A stretch of 13,517 nt of DNA from Nanobdellota archaeon (lineage in GTDB: Archaea; Nanobdellota; Nanobdellia; Woesearchaeales; GW2011-AR15). The stretch spans positions 1-13,517 of the forward strand of contig JAHIYL010000127.1 in the NCBI GenBank assembly GCA_018815145.1. The letters are read 5' to 3'. The translations under genes and the position numbers were made by a program. Positions 1 through 5,906 of the stretch are shown in pieces; position 1 is the stretch's first letter; each line of letters opens with the position of its first letter. The notes beneath the pieces are model-generated. The model saw only the letters and a program-made list of their open reading frames with translations. It made no database searches and was not told the origin of the DNA.

Positions 1-85
1 AAAAAAGGAAGTTTATTTATAAAAACAAAAAACGAAATTATACAAAAGCATATAAAAAAGTATTCACTTATGGGAATTATTGAAA

Positions 86-622
86 ATGTCTGACAAAAAA
101 GAAGAAAAGTTCATTGAAAAAATAAAATTGCATTCAAAAAATAAATCAATCGAAAAAGAAAACATGGAATTCCGGAAATTTTTAAAGTCTGATGAGCTTG
201 ACGAGGAAAGATTTCAAAAAATAGTCAGGGAGATTACTGAAAAAATAGACTGTAAAAATTGCGCAAACTGCTGCAAAGCGTTAAATCATGTATTGAATGA
301 AGATGATATAGAAAGAATCTCAAAGCATTTGGATGTGACAAAAGAAGACTTCGTTTCAAAATATACTTTGAAAAATAAGGATAATGAAATACATATAAGG
401 CAAATGCCTTGTGTATTTCTAGCTGAAAATAAATGCAGTAAATATGACATAAGGCCTGAAGCCTGCAAAGAATACCCTAACCTGCTTGGAAAGGATGTGA
501 CAGAAAGATGCCTCGCATTTTTTAATAATGCTGAAATGTGTCAAATCGCATATAATGTATTGGAAAATGCAAAAGCGGAATTTTTAGAGGATATTTATGC
601 CTTTAACAATCCATATTTATGA
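86..622 (+). CDS. YkgJ-family cysteine-cluster protein (CxxCxxCC)
   Basis: This 178-residue soluble protein belongs by motif to the YkgJ / UPF0153 family (Pfam name: putative zinc- or iron-chelating domain). After a charged lysine/glutamate-rich N-terminus of about 50 residues comes the cluster C56-x2-C59-x2-C62-C63. It is followed by C109, C117 and the RPxxCxxYP element with C127, the usual ligand set of the family. The biochemical role of the family is not established; metal binding is inferred from the cysteines. I chose ATG 86 over an in-frame TTG at 80 because a TATA-like element at 50-57 lies about 35 nt before the ATG, matching the leaderless spacing seen elsewhere here, and there is no GGTGA motif. 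The gene stands alone. Family assignment is fairly sure, function is not. Confidence 0.85.
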   Translation: MSDKKEEKFIEKIKLHSKNKSIEKENMEFRKFLKSDELDEERFQKIVREITEKIDCKNCANCCKALNHVLNEDDIERISKHLDVTKEDFVSKYTLKNKDNEIHIRQMPCVFLAENKCSKYDIRPEACKEYPNLLGKDVTERCLAFFNNAEMCQIAYNVLENAKAEFLEDIYAFNNPYL

Positions 623-675
623 TTTATTATTTTCCCAATATCATTAAATACTTTCTTTTTCTTTAATTTGATTCA

Positions 676-1128
676 ATTAAAATCAACTTCACTCTTATCG
701 CCTATCTTCTGGTCTATGTTGTCTGGAGCACTACATACCTTGCGGTCAAGAAAGCGCTTATCACAATCCCTCTTTTCATGATGCTTGGGTTAAGATGGTT
801 CTTATCCGGAATAATGCTCCTAATAATTCTGTTTTTCCTCTACAGGAAAGATGCATTCAAAGGAATAACTCTCAAAAACATTCTGAATTCATTGTTGATT
901 GGTTTCTTTATAATGATCCTGAACAACGGGTTGTTCTCAGAATCAATGAAGACACTTGACTCATATCTTGCTGCGACAATCTCTGCTACTATGCCCATAT
1001 TCATGGTGATTTTTGATTACCTGCTGAATAAGAAAAAAACAGGAAAATCTGCTCTGTTTGCAATAATTCTCGGCTTCTTTGGCATTGCAATCCTTTTGTA
1101 CAACGGAAAAATAAAAGTCAGAATATGA
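676..1128 (+). pseudogene. EamA/DMT-family transporter, N-terminal half, start codon lost
   Basis: The reading frame from 676 to the TGA at 1126-1128 encodes the first EamA repeat of a drug/metabolite transporter: about five hydrophobic helices. The first helix carries the typical VVWSTTYLAVKKAL segment and is followed by the family's helix 2 (PLFMMLGLRWFLSG). That opening helix is upstream of the first ATG at 778, so an ORF called at 778 misses it. In frame there is a stop at 664-666 and no ATG; ATT at 676 stands where ATG is expected (ATTAAAATC, which would read M-K-I). The frame then breaks near 1113-1120 and the second half continues one frame over. The ancestral substrate was some small metabolite and cannot be predicted. 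Either this is a decaying gene or ATT serves as a rare start and the frameshift is an assembly error. Confidence 0.75.
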
Positions 1129-1147
1129 TTTTCATCTGATAACCCTT

Positions 1148-1594
1148 GTGCTTGGAGTGATCATATTCGGTTTTGGTTCAGCAGTAAGCAGCAGGCTCTC
1201 TCTTCCTAAGAACTCTGTTCTCAATTCAACGCTCCAGATGCTTTTTGCAGGTTTCTTCTGGATAATCTTGTCAGTGTTTACTGGCGAGGTGAATAGCAGT
1301 GTATTTGCTAATATACAATTAATTTCATGGCTTTCGCTCTTCTATCTGGTGATATTTGGAGGTGTAGCTATGCTTGCATATATTTACCTGATTAAGTATG
1401 AACCCCTTTCAAGAGTTTCAACATATGCGTTTGTGAACCCTATCGGAGCCACTATAATTGGTGTTCTCATTGGCGAGCACCTTCGGCCGAATTTCTATAT
1501 TGCCGCACCTATGATACTAGCAGCCATTATCATCATTCTCAGGGCAAGAAAAGCAGAGTCAAAGGGAAATAGGGTTGTTGGGACGATATCCTGA
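1148..1594 (+). pseudogene. EamA/DMT-family transporter, C-terminal half, out of frame
   Basis: This frame encodes the second EamA repeat with about five membrane helices. It includes the conserved stretch YIYLIKYEPLSRVSTYAF, the NPIGATIIGVLIGEH helix typical of the last repeat, and a basic C-terminal tail. In the same frame, sequence continues upstream through SEYDFHLIT (from about 1118), so the true junction with the first half lies in the A-rich stretch 1105-1120. Removing one A from the A4 run at 1113-1116 would give an uninterrupted protein of about 305 residues, the normal size for the family. The GTG at 1148 is only the first possible start codon in the frame and has no SD motif, so independent translation is unlikely. 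The membrane fold needs both halves. Confidence 0.75.
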
Positions 1595-1652
1595 CTTACT
1601 AAAAGCCGATTGTTTTAGCATGACTTCAATCTAACTTGTACCTTTCACCAGA

Positions 1653-1663
1653 TTTATATTATA
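1653..1663 (+). promoter_or_regulatory. TATA box of the lipoprotein gene
   Basis: TTTATATTATA lies 56 nt before the ATG at 1709. With the usual archaeal TATA-to-start distance, transcription would begin near 1680-1686. That leaves a leader of about 25 nt which contains the GGTGA motif at 1699-1703. Confidence 0.5.
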
Positions 1664-1708
1664 GCTCTTCTTAACAATCATTATTATACTGGAATTAAGG
1701 TGAAAAAC

Positions 1709-2431
1709 ATGAGAAAAGAAATGATTATCTTGATGATAAGTGCAGCATTGATCATAGCAGCCTGCACAACAAAGACGAATGATGATAATACCGGGCTTGC
1801 AAATCCTGCTTCTGTGTTCTGCAAAGACAACAGAGGAACTCTTGAGATTGTCACAGGAGAGGACGGCAGCCAGAGTGGAGTATGCACACTTCAAGATGGA
1901 ACTAAATGTGAGGAGTGGGCTTATTTTAGGGGTGAATGTCCTATCAACTATGAAATTACTGAGACACTAGATACAGATTGTTCAGTTGATCATGAATGCA
2001 CAACACCGATAGATTACTCAATAAGGTCAAATTGTCCTTATACCACTAAATGTCTCTCTGGAAAATGCACAGTTGTCTGTCCAATCTTTGATGGTGAAGG
2101 ATATCCTGAAGTGAAAGAGTGCGGCCTATGCCCTGAATTCATGCCACCGGGCCCTGATTTCTGTAAGGAAGGAAAGATAATTGATGGCGGAAAAAATGAC
2201 TGTGGATGCCAAATGCCGCCAAAGTGTGTTGAAGAGTCAGAAGAAGGAGAAAAGAATTTCTGCACTGAAAGGACACCTGCCTGCACAAAAGAATATAATC
2301 CTGTCTGCGGCTGGTTCAATCAGAAGATTAAATGCATAAAATATCCCTGTGCATCGACCTATGCTAACAGATGCATCGCTTGCAGTGACGAGAAAGTTGA
2401 ATATTATACAGAAGGCCAATGCCCTGACTAA
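1709..2431 (+). CDS. Cysteine-rich secreted lipoprotein with DUF333 and Kazal-like domain
   Basis: This 240-residue exported protein has a signal peptide ending in the lipobox-like IIAAC, so C19 would be lipid-anchored on the outer face of the membrane. Residues 31-77 match DUF333 (NPASVFC ... GTLEIVT ... GVCTLQDGTKCEEWAYFRG). Residues 91-173 hold two small cysteine modules, including PPGPDFCKEGKIIDGG. Residues 192-238 look like a Kazal-type inhibitor unit (CTKEYNPVCG ... YANRC ... GQC). The many cysteines imply disulfides and an extracellular site. Start choice: a GTG at 1700 is in frame, but GGTGA at 1699-1703 sits 5 nt before the ATG at 1709, the same spacing as in other genes here. The 3' end overlaps by 4 nt the end of the alarmone synthetase gene on the other strand. 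A protease-inhibitor or surface-binding role is inference. Confidence 0.8.
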   Translation: MRKEMIILMISAALIIAACTTKTNDDNTGLANPASVFCKDNRGTLEIVTGEDGSQSGVCTLQDGTKCEEWAYFRGECPINYEITETLDTDCSVDHECTTPIDYSIRSNCPYTTKCLSGKCTVVCPIFDGEGYPEVKECGLCPEFMPPGPDFCKEGKIIDGGKNDCGCQMPPKCVEESEEGEKNFCTERTPACTKEYNPVCGWFNQKIKCIKYPCASTYANRCIACSDEKVEYYTEGQCPD

Positions 2432-3453
2432 TCCATATCGATTTCTTTTTTCAATTTTTCTGAATATCCTGTCAGGCCGAATACAAGATCGAATTTCTTT
2501 CCATATTCAATTGCAAGGGCAGCACGTATCAGTCCGACAGGGTTGAAGAATTTTGTTGACCCAAGTTTTTTCCCATTGCTTTTTGATTTATGATAAGTTT
2601 CATATTTTTCAAGGTCTAAAGAATATTTTTTTAGCAGGTTTTCAATATCCTTAATTGCCTTGATATTCATCCTTGATATCTCTTTTGATAGTTTCAGAAA
2701 TGATCTTTCTTCTTTTTGGTCCCATTCGTTCTCGTACCATCTGAAGTGTTCTTTTGAAAATTTGTAGAGATCGAGTCCGGTTATCTCTTGTTTTTTTGTT
2801 GTCAGATCTTTTTCAATCATCTTGGAAAAACCACTATTTATCTCTTCAAATGTAGAATCAGCAACCTCAAACATTCCTGCAAGAGAGAATATCTTTCTGA
2901 GCAGAGCAGTATTTTTCTCCTGCTTTGCAGCCTTGTAGTTAAGGTGGTGTTCAATCTCTGCCCAAGCCTCCTGCAAAATAGTCCTTATCTGTATCTCGCA
3001 GACAAGCCCGCCTAGGTCATTGAATTCAATGAACTGGCTTCTGTTCTTAGGTATCTCGACCAGCATGTGAAGAGAAAGGTAGCCGAACTGGTCAAATTTC
3101 TTTGCAGAGCGCTTGTCAGATTCTTCAATCACCTTGAATTCGTTCTGTATTATTTTTTTCAGCCTTTCAATATGGGATGAGAAAAGGCAGATTATCCTGA
3201 CCCCTGCTAAATCTGTACATTGCCTTAAAGGATCCTCATACCGTTTCCTTTCAACTTTTTCAAGGAAACTTGAATAATCTTTAACTCTCTGTTTCATTGA
3301 ATGTATCCTTAGGTTGTTCTTTTCAAGAGCGGAATTTAGTATTAGTGAAACCAGATTCAGTAACCTGTCGTATTTAGGTCTTTTGCTTTCATATATTTTC
3401 CGCAGCTCAAGCGAATCAATGATAATTTCTCCTACACTTGTCGTTTCTGGCAT
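2428..3453 (-). CDS. RelA/SpoT-type (p)ppGpp synthetase, synthetase-only
   Basis: The protein has 341 residues. Positions about 45-175 form a RelA/SpoT nucleotidyltransferase domain, which transfers pyrophosphate from ATP to the 3' position of GDP or GTP to make the alarmone (p)ppGpp. The expected active-site residues are visible: R56, K58 and S62; D81 in TDLAGVRI (metal binding); Y125-x-S127-x-H129 in FGYLSLH (guanine stacking); E153 in CEIQIRT; and the following AWAEIEHHLNYK helix. There is no HD hydrolase domain and no TGS/ACT domain, so it resembles small alarmone synthetases, though longer, with an unplaced C-terminal part of about 150 residues. An AATATAAAC element at 3478-3486 (-) lies 33 nt before the ATG, suggesting a leaderless mRNA. 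A divergent transporter gene starts 104 nt away. A tRNA-pyrophosphorylating toxin relative is the main alternative. Confidence 0.85.
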   Translation of the reverse strand: MPETTSVGEIIIDSLELRKIYESKRPKYDRLLNLVSLILNSALEKNNLRIHSMKQRVKDYSSFLEKVERKRYEDPLRQCTDLAGVRIICLFSSHIERLKKIIQNEFKVIEESDKRSAKKFDQFGYLSLHMLVEIPKNRSQFIEFNDLGGLVCEIQIRTILQEAWAEIEHHLNYKAAKQEKNTALLRKIFSLAGMFEVADSTFEEINSGFSKMIEKDLTTKKQEITGLDLYKFSKEHFRWYENEWDQKEERSFLKLSKEISRMNIKAIKDIENLLKKYSLDLEKYETYHKSKSNGKKLGSTKFFNPVGLIRAALAIEYGKKFDLVFGLTGYSEKLKKEIDMD

Positions 3454-3477
3454 TTAATATTTAATTATGTATTGGCT

Positions 3478-3535
3478 GTTTATATTGATTTTAGGTTTTG
3501 AGAGTATAGATTTTTTTCAACAATTTTTTAAATTA
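3478..3535. promoter_or_regulatory. Divergent TATA boxes for alarmone synthetase (-) and YhhQ-type transporter (+)
   Basis: On the minus strand AATATAAAC (3486-3478) precedes the synthetase ATG by 33 nt. On the plus strand TTTAAATTA (3527-3535) precedes the transporter ATG at 3557 by 30 nt. Both spacings predict leaderless transcripts. Confidence 0.5.
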
Positions 3536-3556
3536 GACGAGGTTTCCAATAACATT

Positions 3557-4192
3557 ATGAAACTCGACAAGACACAGACGACAATAATCCTTGCAGGAGT
3601 CTACATCTTCCTCCAGATGACAGCAGATATTGCTGCAACAAAGGTCATTGTCATAGGTAAGATTGTCATGGATGCAGGAATCATCTATGCACTTACATTC
3701 ACTTGGAGAGACCTTATCCATAAGCAGCTGGGAAAAAAAGCTGCTCAGACAATAATAATCCTTGCAGGTGTAATAAACATACTTATGGCATTATATTTTG
3801 TCTTTGTGGTAAAACTTCCCCCTGAACCAGAATGGGCAGCTGCAGGCGGACAGCAGGCATGGAGTTTCATATTTGGTATTGTGCCAAGGATTGTTGTTGC
3901 ATCCATAATTGCTGAATTGATATCAGAACTGATTGACACAGAAGTATATCAGTGGTGGGTCAATGGCCCGGGGAAAAAAAGACCCCAATGGCTCCGAGTC
4001 ATTGTATCAAATTCATTTTCTATTCCAATAGACAGCATTATATTTCCCATAGTTGCATTCTATGGCATACTAAGCATGGATGTACTCTTTATCATGTTCC
4101 TCTCGAATATCCTGGTCAAGGCAGTGATGACATTGGCGTCGTTCTGGATGATCTATCTGGTGCCTGAGAAGAAGATATATGCAGAAAATTAG
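3557..4192 (+). CDS. yhhQ: YhhQ/VUT-family 7-deazaguanine (queuosine precursor) transporter
   Basis: This 211-residue integral membrane protein has about six helices, close to the roughly 220 residues usual for the YhhQ (DUF165, VUT) family. That family imports preQ0, preQ1 or queuine. Visible family features are the early helix with ADIAATKVI, the cytoplasmic TWRDLIHKQLGKKAA segment (equivalent to the usual TDLxNExYGKxxAR), and the late SNSFSIPIDSIIFPIVAFYG helix with its conserved N, S and D. The frame opens at an ATG at 3467, but the 30 residues before M213 of that longer frame's DNA (3467-3556) contain the promoter and read unlike the family. ATG 3557 lies 30 nt after the TATA box. The stop overlaps the stop of the tRNA-guanine transglycosylase gene on the other strand, which supports a role in feeding that enzyme. 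The exact substrate is open. Confidence 0.8.
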   Translation: MKLDKTQTTIILAGVYIFLQMTADIAATKVIVIGKIVMDAGIIYALTFTWRDLIHKQLGKKAAQTIIILAGVINILMALYFVFVVKLPPEPEWAAAGGQQAWSFIFGIVPRIVVASIIAELISELIDTEVYQWWVNGPGKKRPQWLRVIVSNSFSIPIDSIIFPIVAFYGILSMDVLFIMFLSNILVKAVMTLASFWMIYLVPEKKIYAEN

Positions 4193-5403
4193 CAAACCCA
4201 CTTTTTTTTCAATTCTTGAAACTTATCTTTTTTAATTGCCTCTCTTATATCTTTCATAAGCCTCATCAAAAACCTGAGGTTATGTATGCTGCCCAGTCTA
4301 TGATAAAGGAGCTCATCACTGGTGCAGAGGTGGCGCAGGTAAGCTCTTGAGAAATTCCTGCAGGTATAGCAGTCACATGTTTTATCTATTGTTCTTGTTG
4401 ATGTGCGATTCACTGTATTTTTGATGTTTATCCTATACTTATTCTCTTTTTTTCCACCTTCGCTTGGAGGAACCAAAAGATAGCCTGATCTTGCAAGCCT
4501 TGTTGGCGAGATGCAGTCAAACATATCAATCCCGCGTTCAACAGCTTCGAATATATCTTCCACAGCACCTATTCCAAGAAGATGTATTGGTTTTTCTTCA
4601 GGAAGAAGAGGGATTGTCCAGTCAAGTATCCTGTGCATCTCGTGCTTTGATTTTCCCAGTGATCCGCCTATTGCATACCCTCGGAAGTCCTGCTTGGCAA
4701 AAAATTCAGCACTCATCTTTCTGAGGTCTTCAAATGCTCCGCCCTGGATAATTCCAAAAAGGGACTGGTCATTATTTTTTTTTGCTCTAATGCATTCTTT
4801 TGCCCATCTGTGAGTCCTCAGAAGGGCTTTTTTTGTATATTCATGGTCATGGAGAGGGGATGTGCATTCATCAAATGCAAGGATTATGTCTGCACCGAGA
4901 TCTTCCTGGATCCTTATTGATTTTTCGGGTGTCAGCCTGTCAGTCTTTCCGTCAATAGGTGATTTGAATGTGACTCCTTTTTCATCTATCTTTGCAAATT
5001 TCTCCAATTGCTCAACATTGTCTTTTTTCTTTTTTCGTGATTCTTCAGGAAATATGTTTCCCATTTTTCCTATATTATGTTCCATTCCGAAACCTAGTGA
5101 AAATACCTGGAATCCGCCTGAATCAGTTATCATAGGACCATCCCAACCCATGAATCCTCGCATCCCTCCAAACTTATCTCTTATGAGTCTTTCACCCGGA
5201 GCAAGATGCAGATGATATGTGTTTGCAAGCACGATCTGTGCACCTATTGATTTCAGGTCATCAGGACCTATGGCCTTGACAGTAGCTTTTGTCCCCACAA
5301 CCATGAAGACAGGTGTCTCTACTTTACCATGCGGTGTTGTGATTATGCCGGTTCTTGCCATGGAGGCTTTGTCTTTTTTAATTATTTGGAAGAATTTTTT
5401 CAT
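4189..5403 (-). CDS. tgt: Bacterial-type tRNA-guanine(34) transglycosylase
   Basis: The 404-residue enzyme swaps guanine at the tRNA anticodon wobble position for a 7-deazaguanine (preQ1 or queuine), leading to queuosine. Catalytic residues are all present: D94 in TDSGGFQ (general base), D178 in AFDECTSP and Q220 in FGIIQGG (base recognition), G246-G247, and nucleophile D296 in FDCISPTR. The zinc site is C343-x-C345-x2-C348 with H374. There is no PUA domain or long C-terminal extension as in archaeal ArcTGT, so this is the bacterial/eukaryotic type. Oddities: an insertion of about 35 charged residues (about 105-138) after VFSLG, and the base-pocket loop GGSLGK, one residue shorter than the usual bacterial GGLAVGE. 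A TTTAAAAAT box at 5434-5426 lies 31 nt before the ATG. I recall similar forms in CPR bacteria, but this needs a search. The pairing with a YhhQ-type gene supports salvage. Confidence 0.93.
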   Translation of the reverse strand: MKKFFQIIKKDKASMARTGIITTPHGKVETPVFMVVGTKATVKAIGPDDLKSIGAQIVLANTYHLHLAPGERLIRDKFGGMRGFMGWDGPMITDSGGFQVFSLGFGMEHNIGKMGNIFPEESRKKKKDNVEQLEKFAKIDEKGVTFKSPIDGKTDRLTPEKSIRIQEDLGADIILAFDECTSPLHDHEYTKKALLRTHRWAKECIRAKKNNDQSLFGIIQGGAFEDLRKMSAEFFAKQDFRGYAIGGSLGKSKHEMHRILDWTIPLLPEEKPIHLLGIGAVEDIFEAVERGIDMFDCISPTRLARSGYLLVPPSEGGKKENKYRINIKNTVNRTSTRTIDKTCDCYTCRNFSRAYLRHLCTSDELLYHRLGSIHNLRFLMRLMKDIREAIKKDKFQELKKKWVC

Positions 5404-5468
5404 ATTTCTTTAGAACAGAGGAGACATTTTTAAATTTTGACAAAATAAGTCGTACATAGAGGCAAATC

Positions 5469-5478
5469 TTTATAAATA
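5469..5478 (+). promoter_or_regulatory. TATA box of rpo10
   Basis: TTTATAAATA begins 34 nt before the ATG at 5503 and there is no SD motif in between, so the mRNA is probably leaderless. Confidence 0.55.
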
Positions 5479-5502
5479 AAACCCAATTCCAGCAACATTA
5501 GA

Positions 5503-5703
5503 ATGATAATTCCAATACGATGTTGGTCATGCGGAAAGCCAATAGGACATCTCTGGGAAGATTTTCTTGTCAAGACAGAGAATCGAAAAAAGAATGTGAA
5601 AAAGACCCTTGACGAGATTGGACTTGAGAGATACTGCTGCAGGACCATGTTCATGGGCCATGTCGACCTTGTCGAGACAGTTGCACAGTTCAAGAAATTC
5701 TAG
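5503..5703 (+). CDS. rpoN: DNA-directed RNA polymerase subunit N (Rpo10/RPB10)
   Basis: This 66-residue zinc-binding subunit of archaeal RNA polymerase is homologous to eukaryotic RPB10 and helps assemble the Rpo3-Rpo11 platform. The N-terminal motif is MIIPIRCWSCGKPIG with C7 and C10. The second zinc pair is C45-C46 in the hallmark RYCCRTMFMGHVDLVE. Length and motifs are standard. Its minus-strand neighbour tgt starts 100 nt upstream, with divergent promoters. It is followed by the leader region of leuS on the same strand. Only archaea and eukaryotes encode this subunit, which makes it the clearest taxonomic marker in the window. It is unrelated to bacterial sigma-54, which shares the gene symbol. 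Confidence 0.97.
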   Translation: MIIPIRCWSCGKPIGHLWEDFLVKTENRKKNVKKTLDEIGLERYCCRTMFMGHVDLVETVAQFKKF

Positions 5704-5744
5704 GTATTTATTTTGCTATTGGTGTTTTTTGGCAAATCACTACA

Positions 5745-5757
5745 TTTAAATATAAAA
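5745..5757 (+). promoter_or_regulatory. TATA box of the leuS leader (P1)
   Basis: TTTAAATATAAAA is identical in its core to the box of the TrmB-like gene at 11612-11600. Its first T lies 33 nt before the ATG at 5778, the same distance as there. The predicted transcript therefore starts at or next to the mini-ORF. Confidence 0.55.
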
Positions 5758-5777
5758 GCAGCCTTCCTTTTCCTAAG

Positions 5778-5816
5778 ATGATAAAAGGACAATTGCTACT
5801 GGTTCTCCTGCTGTGA
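5778..5816 (+). CDS. Leucine-rich mini-ORF, candidate leader peptide of leuS
   Basis: The mini-ORF encodes MIKGQLLLVLLL and then TGA: 12 codons, of which six are Leu (TTG, CTA, CTG, CTC, CTG, CTG), spread over four different Leu codons. It begins at the predicted leaderless start 33 nt after a TATA box and ends 90 nt before the leucyl-tRNA synthetase start. Its stop codon lies inside a hairpin, and it is spanned by a longer stem (5781-5791 with 5830-5840). This arrangement resembles leader peptides that sense charged tRNA in bacteria. A function in an archaeon is inference from position and codon content; a chance hydrophobic ORF is the alternative. It is too short for homology tests. Confidence 0.4.
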   Translation: MIKGQLLLVLLL

Positions 5817-5840
5817 AAGCAGCTTTCAGTGTCCCTTTAT
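5781..5840 (+). promoter_or_regulatory. Structured RNA leader with mutually exclusive hairpins before leuS
   Basis: The outer stem pairs 5781-5791 with 5830-5840 (11 positions, 10 paired, one A-C mismatch). Inside, hairpin A pairs CTGCT 5808-5812 with AGCAG 5818-5822, and hairpin B pairs TGAAAG 5814-5819 with CTTTCA 5823-5828 around a 3-nt loop. A and B share 5814-5822 and cannot coexist. The left arms lie within the Leu codons or stop codon of the mini-ORF, so ribosome position could select the fold. It is followed by only a weak T-rich stretch. Confidence 0.4.
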
Positions 5841-5857
5841 TCTTGATATTTCAATAA

Positions 5858-5897
5858 TTTTTATAAAACTTGAATGAATCTAAATTTAACAAAGGTG
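5858..5897 (+). promoter_or_regulatory. Second TATA box (P2) and Shine-Dalgarno motif of leuS
   Basis: TTTTTATAAAA at 5858-5868 could start a short transcript near 5890. AAGGTG at 5892-5897 lies 9 nt before the ATG at 5907 and is a good SD match. leuS may thus have both a leader-dependent and a direct promoter. Confidence 0.45.
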
Positions 5898-5906
5898 CAA
5901 TAAAAG

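Noticed and set aside
1599..1618. CTAAAA ... TTTTAG hairpin as a terminator after the EamA remnant
   Set aside because: Six AT-rich pairs with an 8-nt loop and no following T-run; too weak to call.
3467..3556. Upstream extension of the transporter frame from ATG 3467
   Set aside because: It encodes 30 residues unlike the YhhQ N-terminus and overlaps the TATA box at 3527-3535; ATG 3557 fits the leaderless spacing.
4464..5413. Several plus-strand frames opposite tgt
   Set aside because: Shadows of the conserved minus-strand coding sequence; no motifs or start signals.
5503..5703. Gene symbol rpoN as sigma-54
   Set aside because: The protein is the 66-residue RPB10 homologue; the symbol is shared but the bacterial sigma factor is unrelated.
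5780..5854. Alternative frame reading IATGSPAVKAAFSV, resembling ATGSPMVNAA inside LeuRS
   Set aside because: The DNA identity to leuS is low, no start codon opens this frame, and it ends at 5855; taken as chance.
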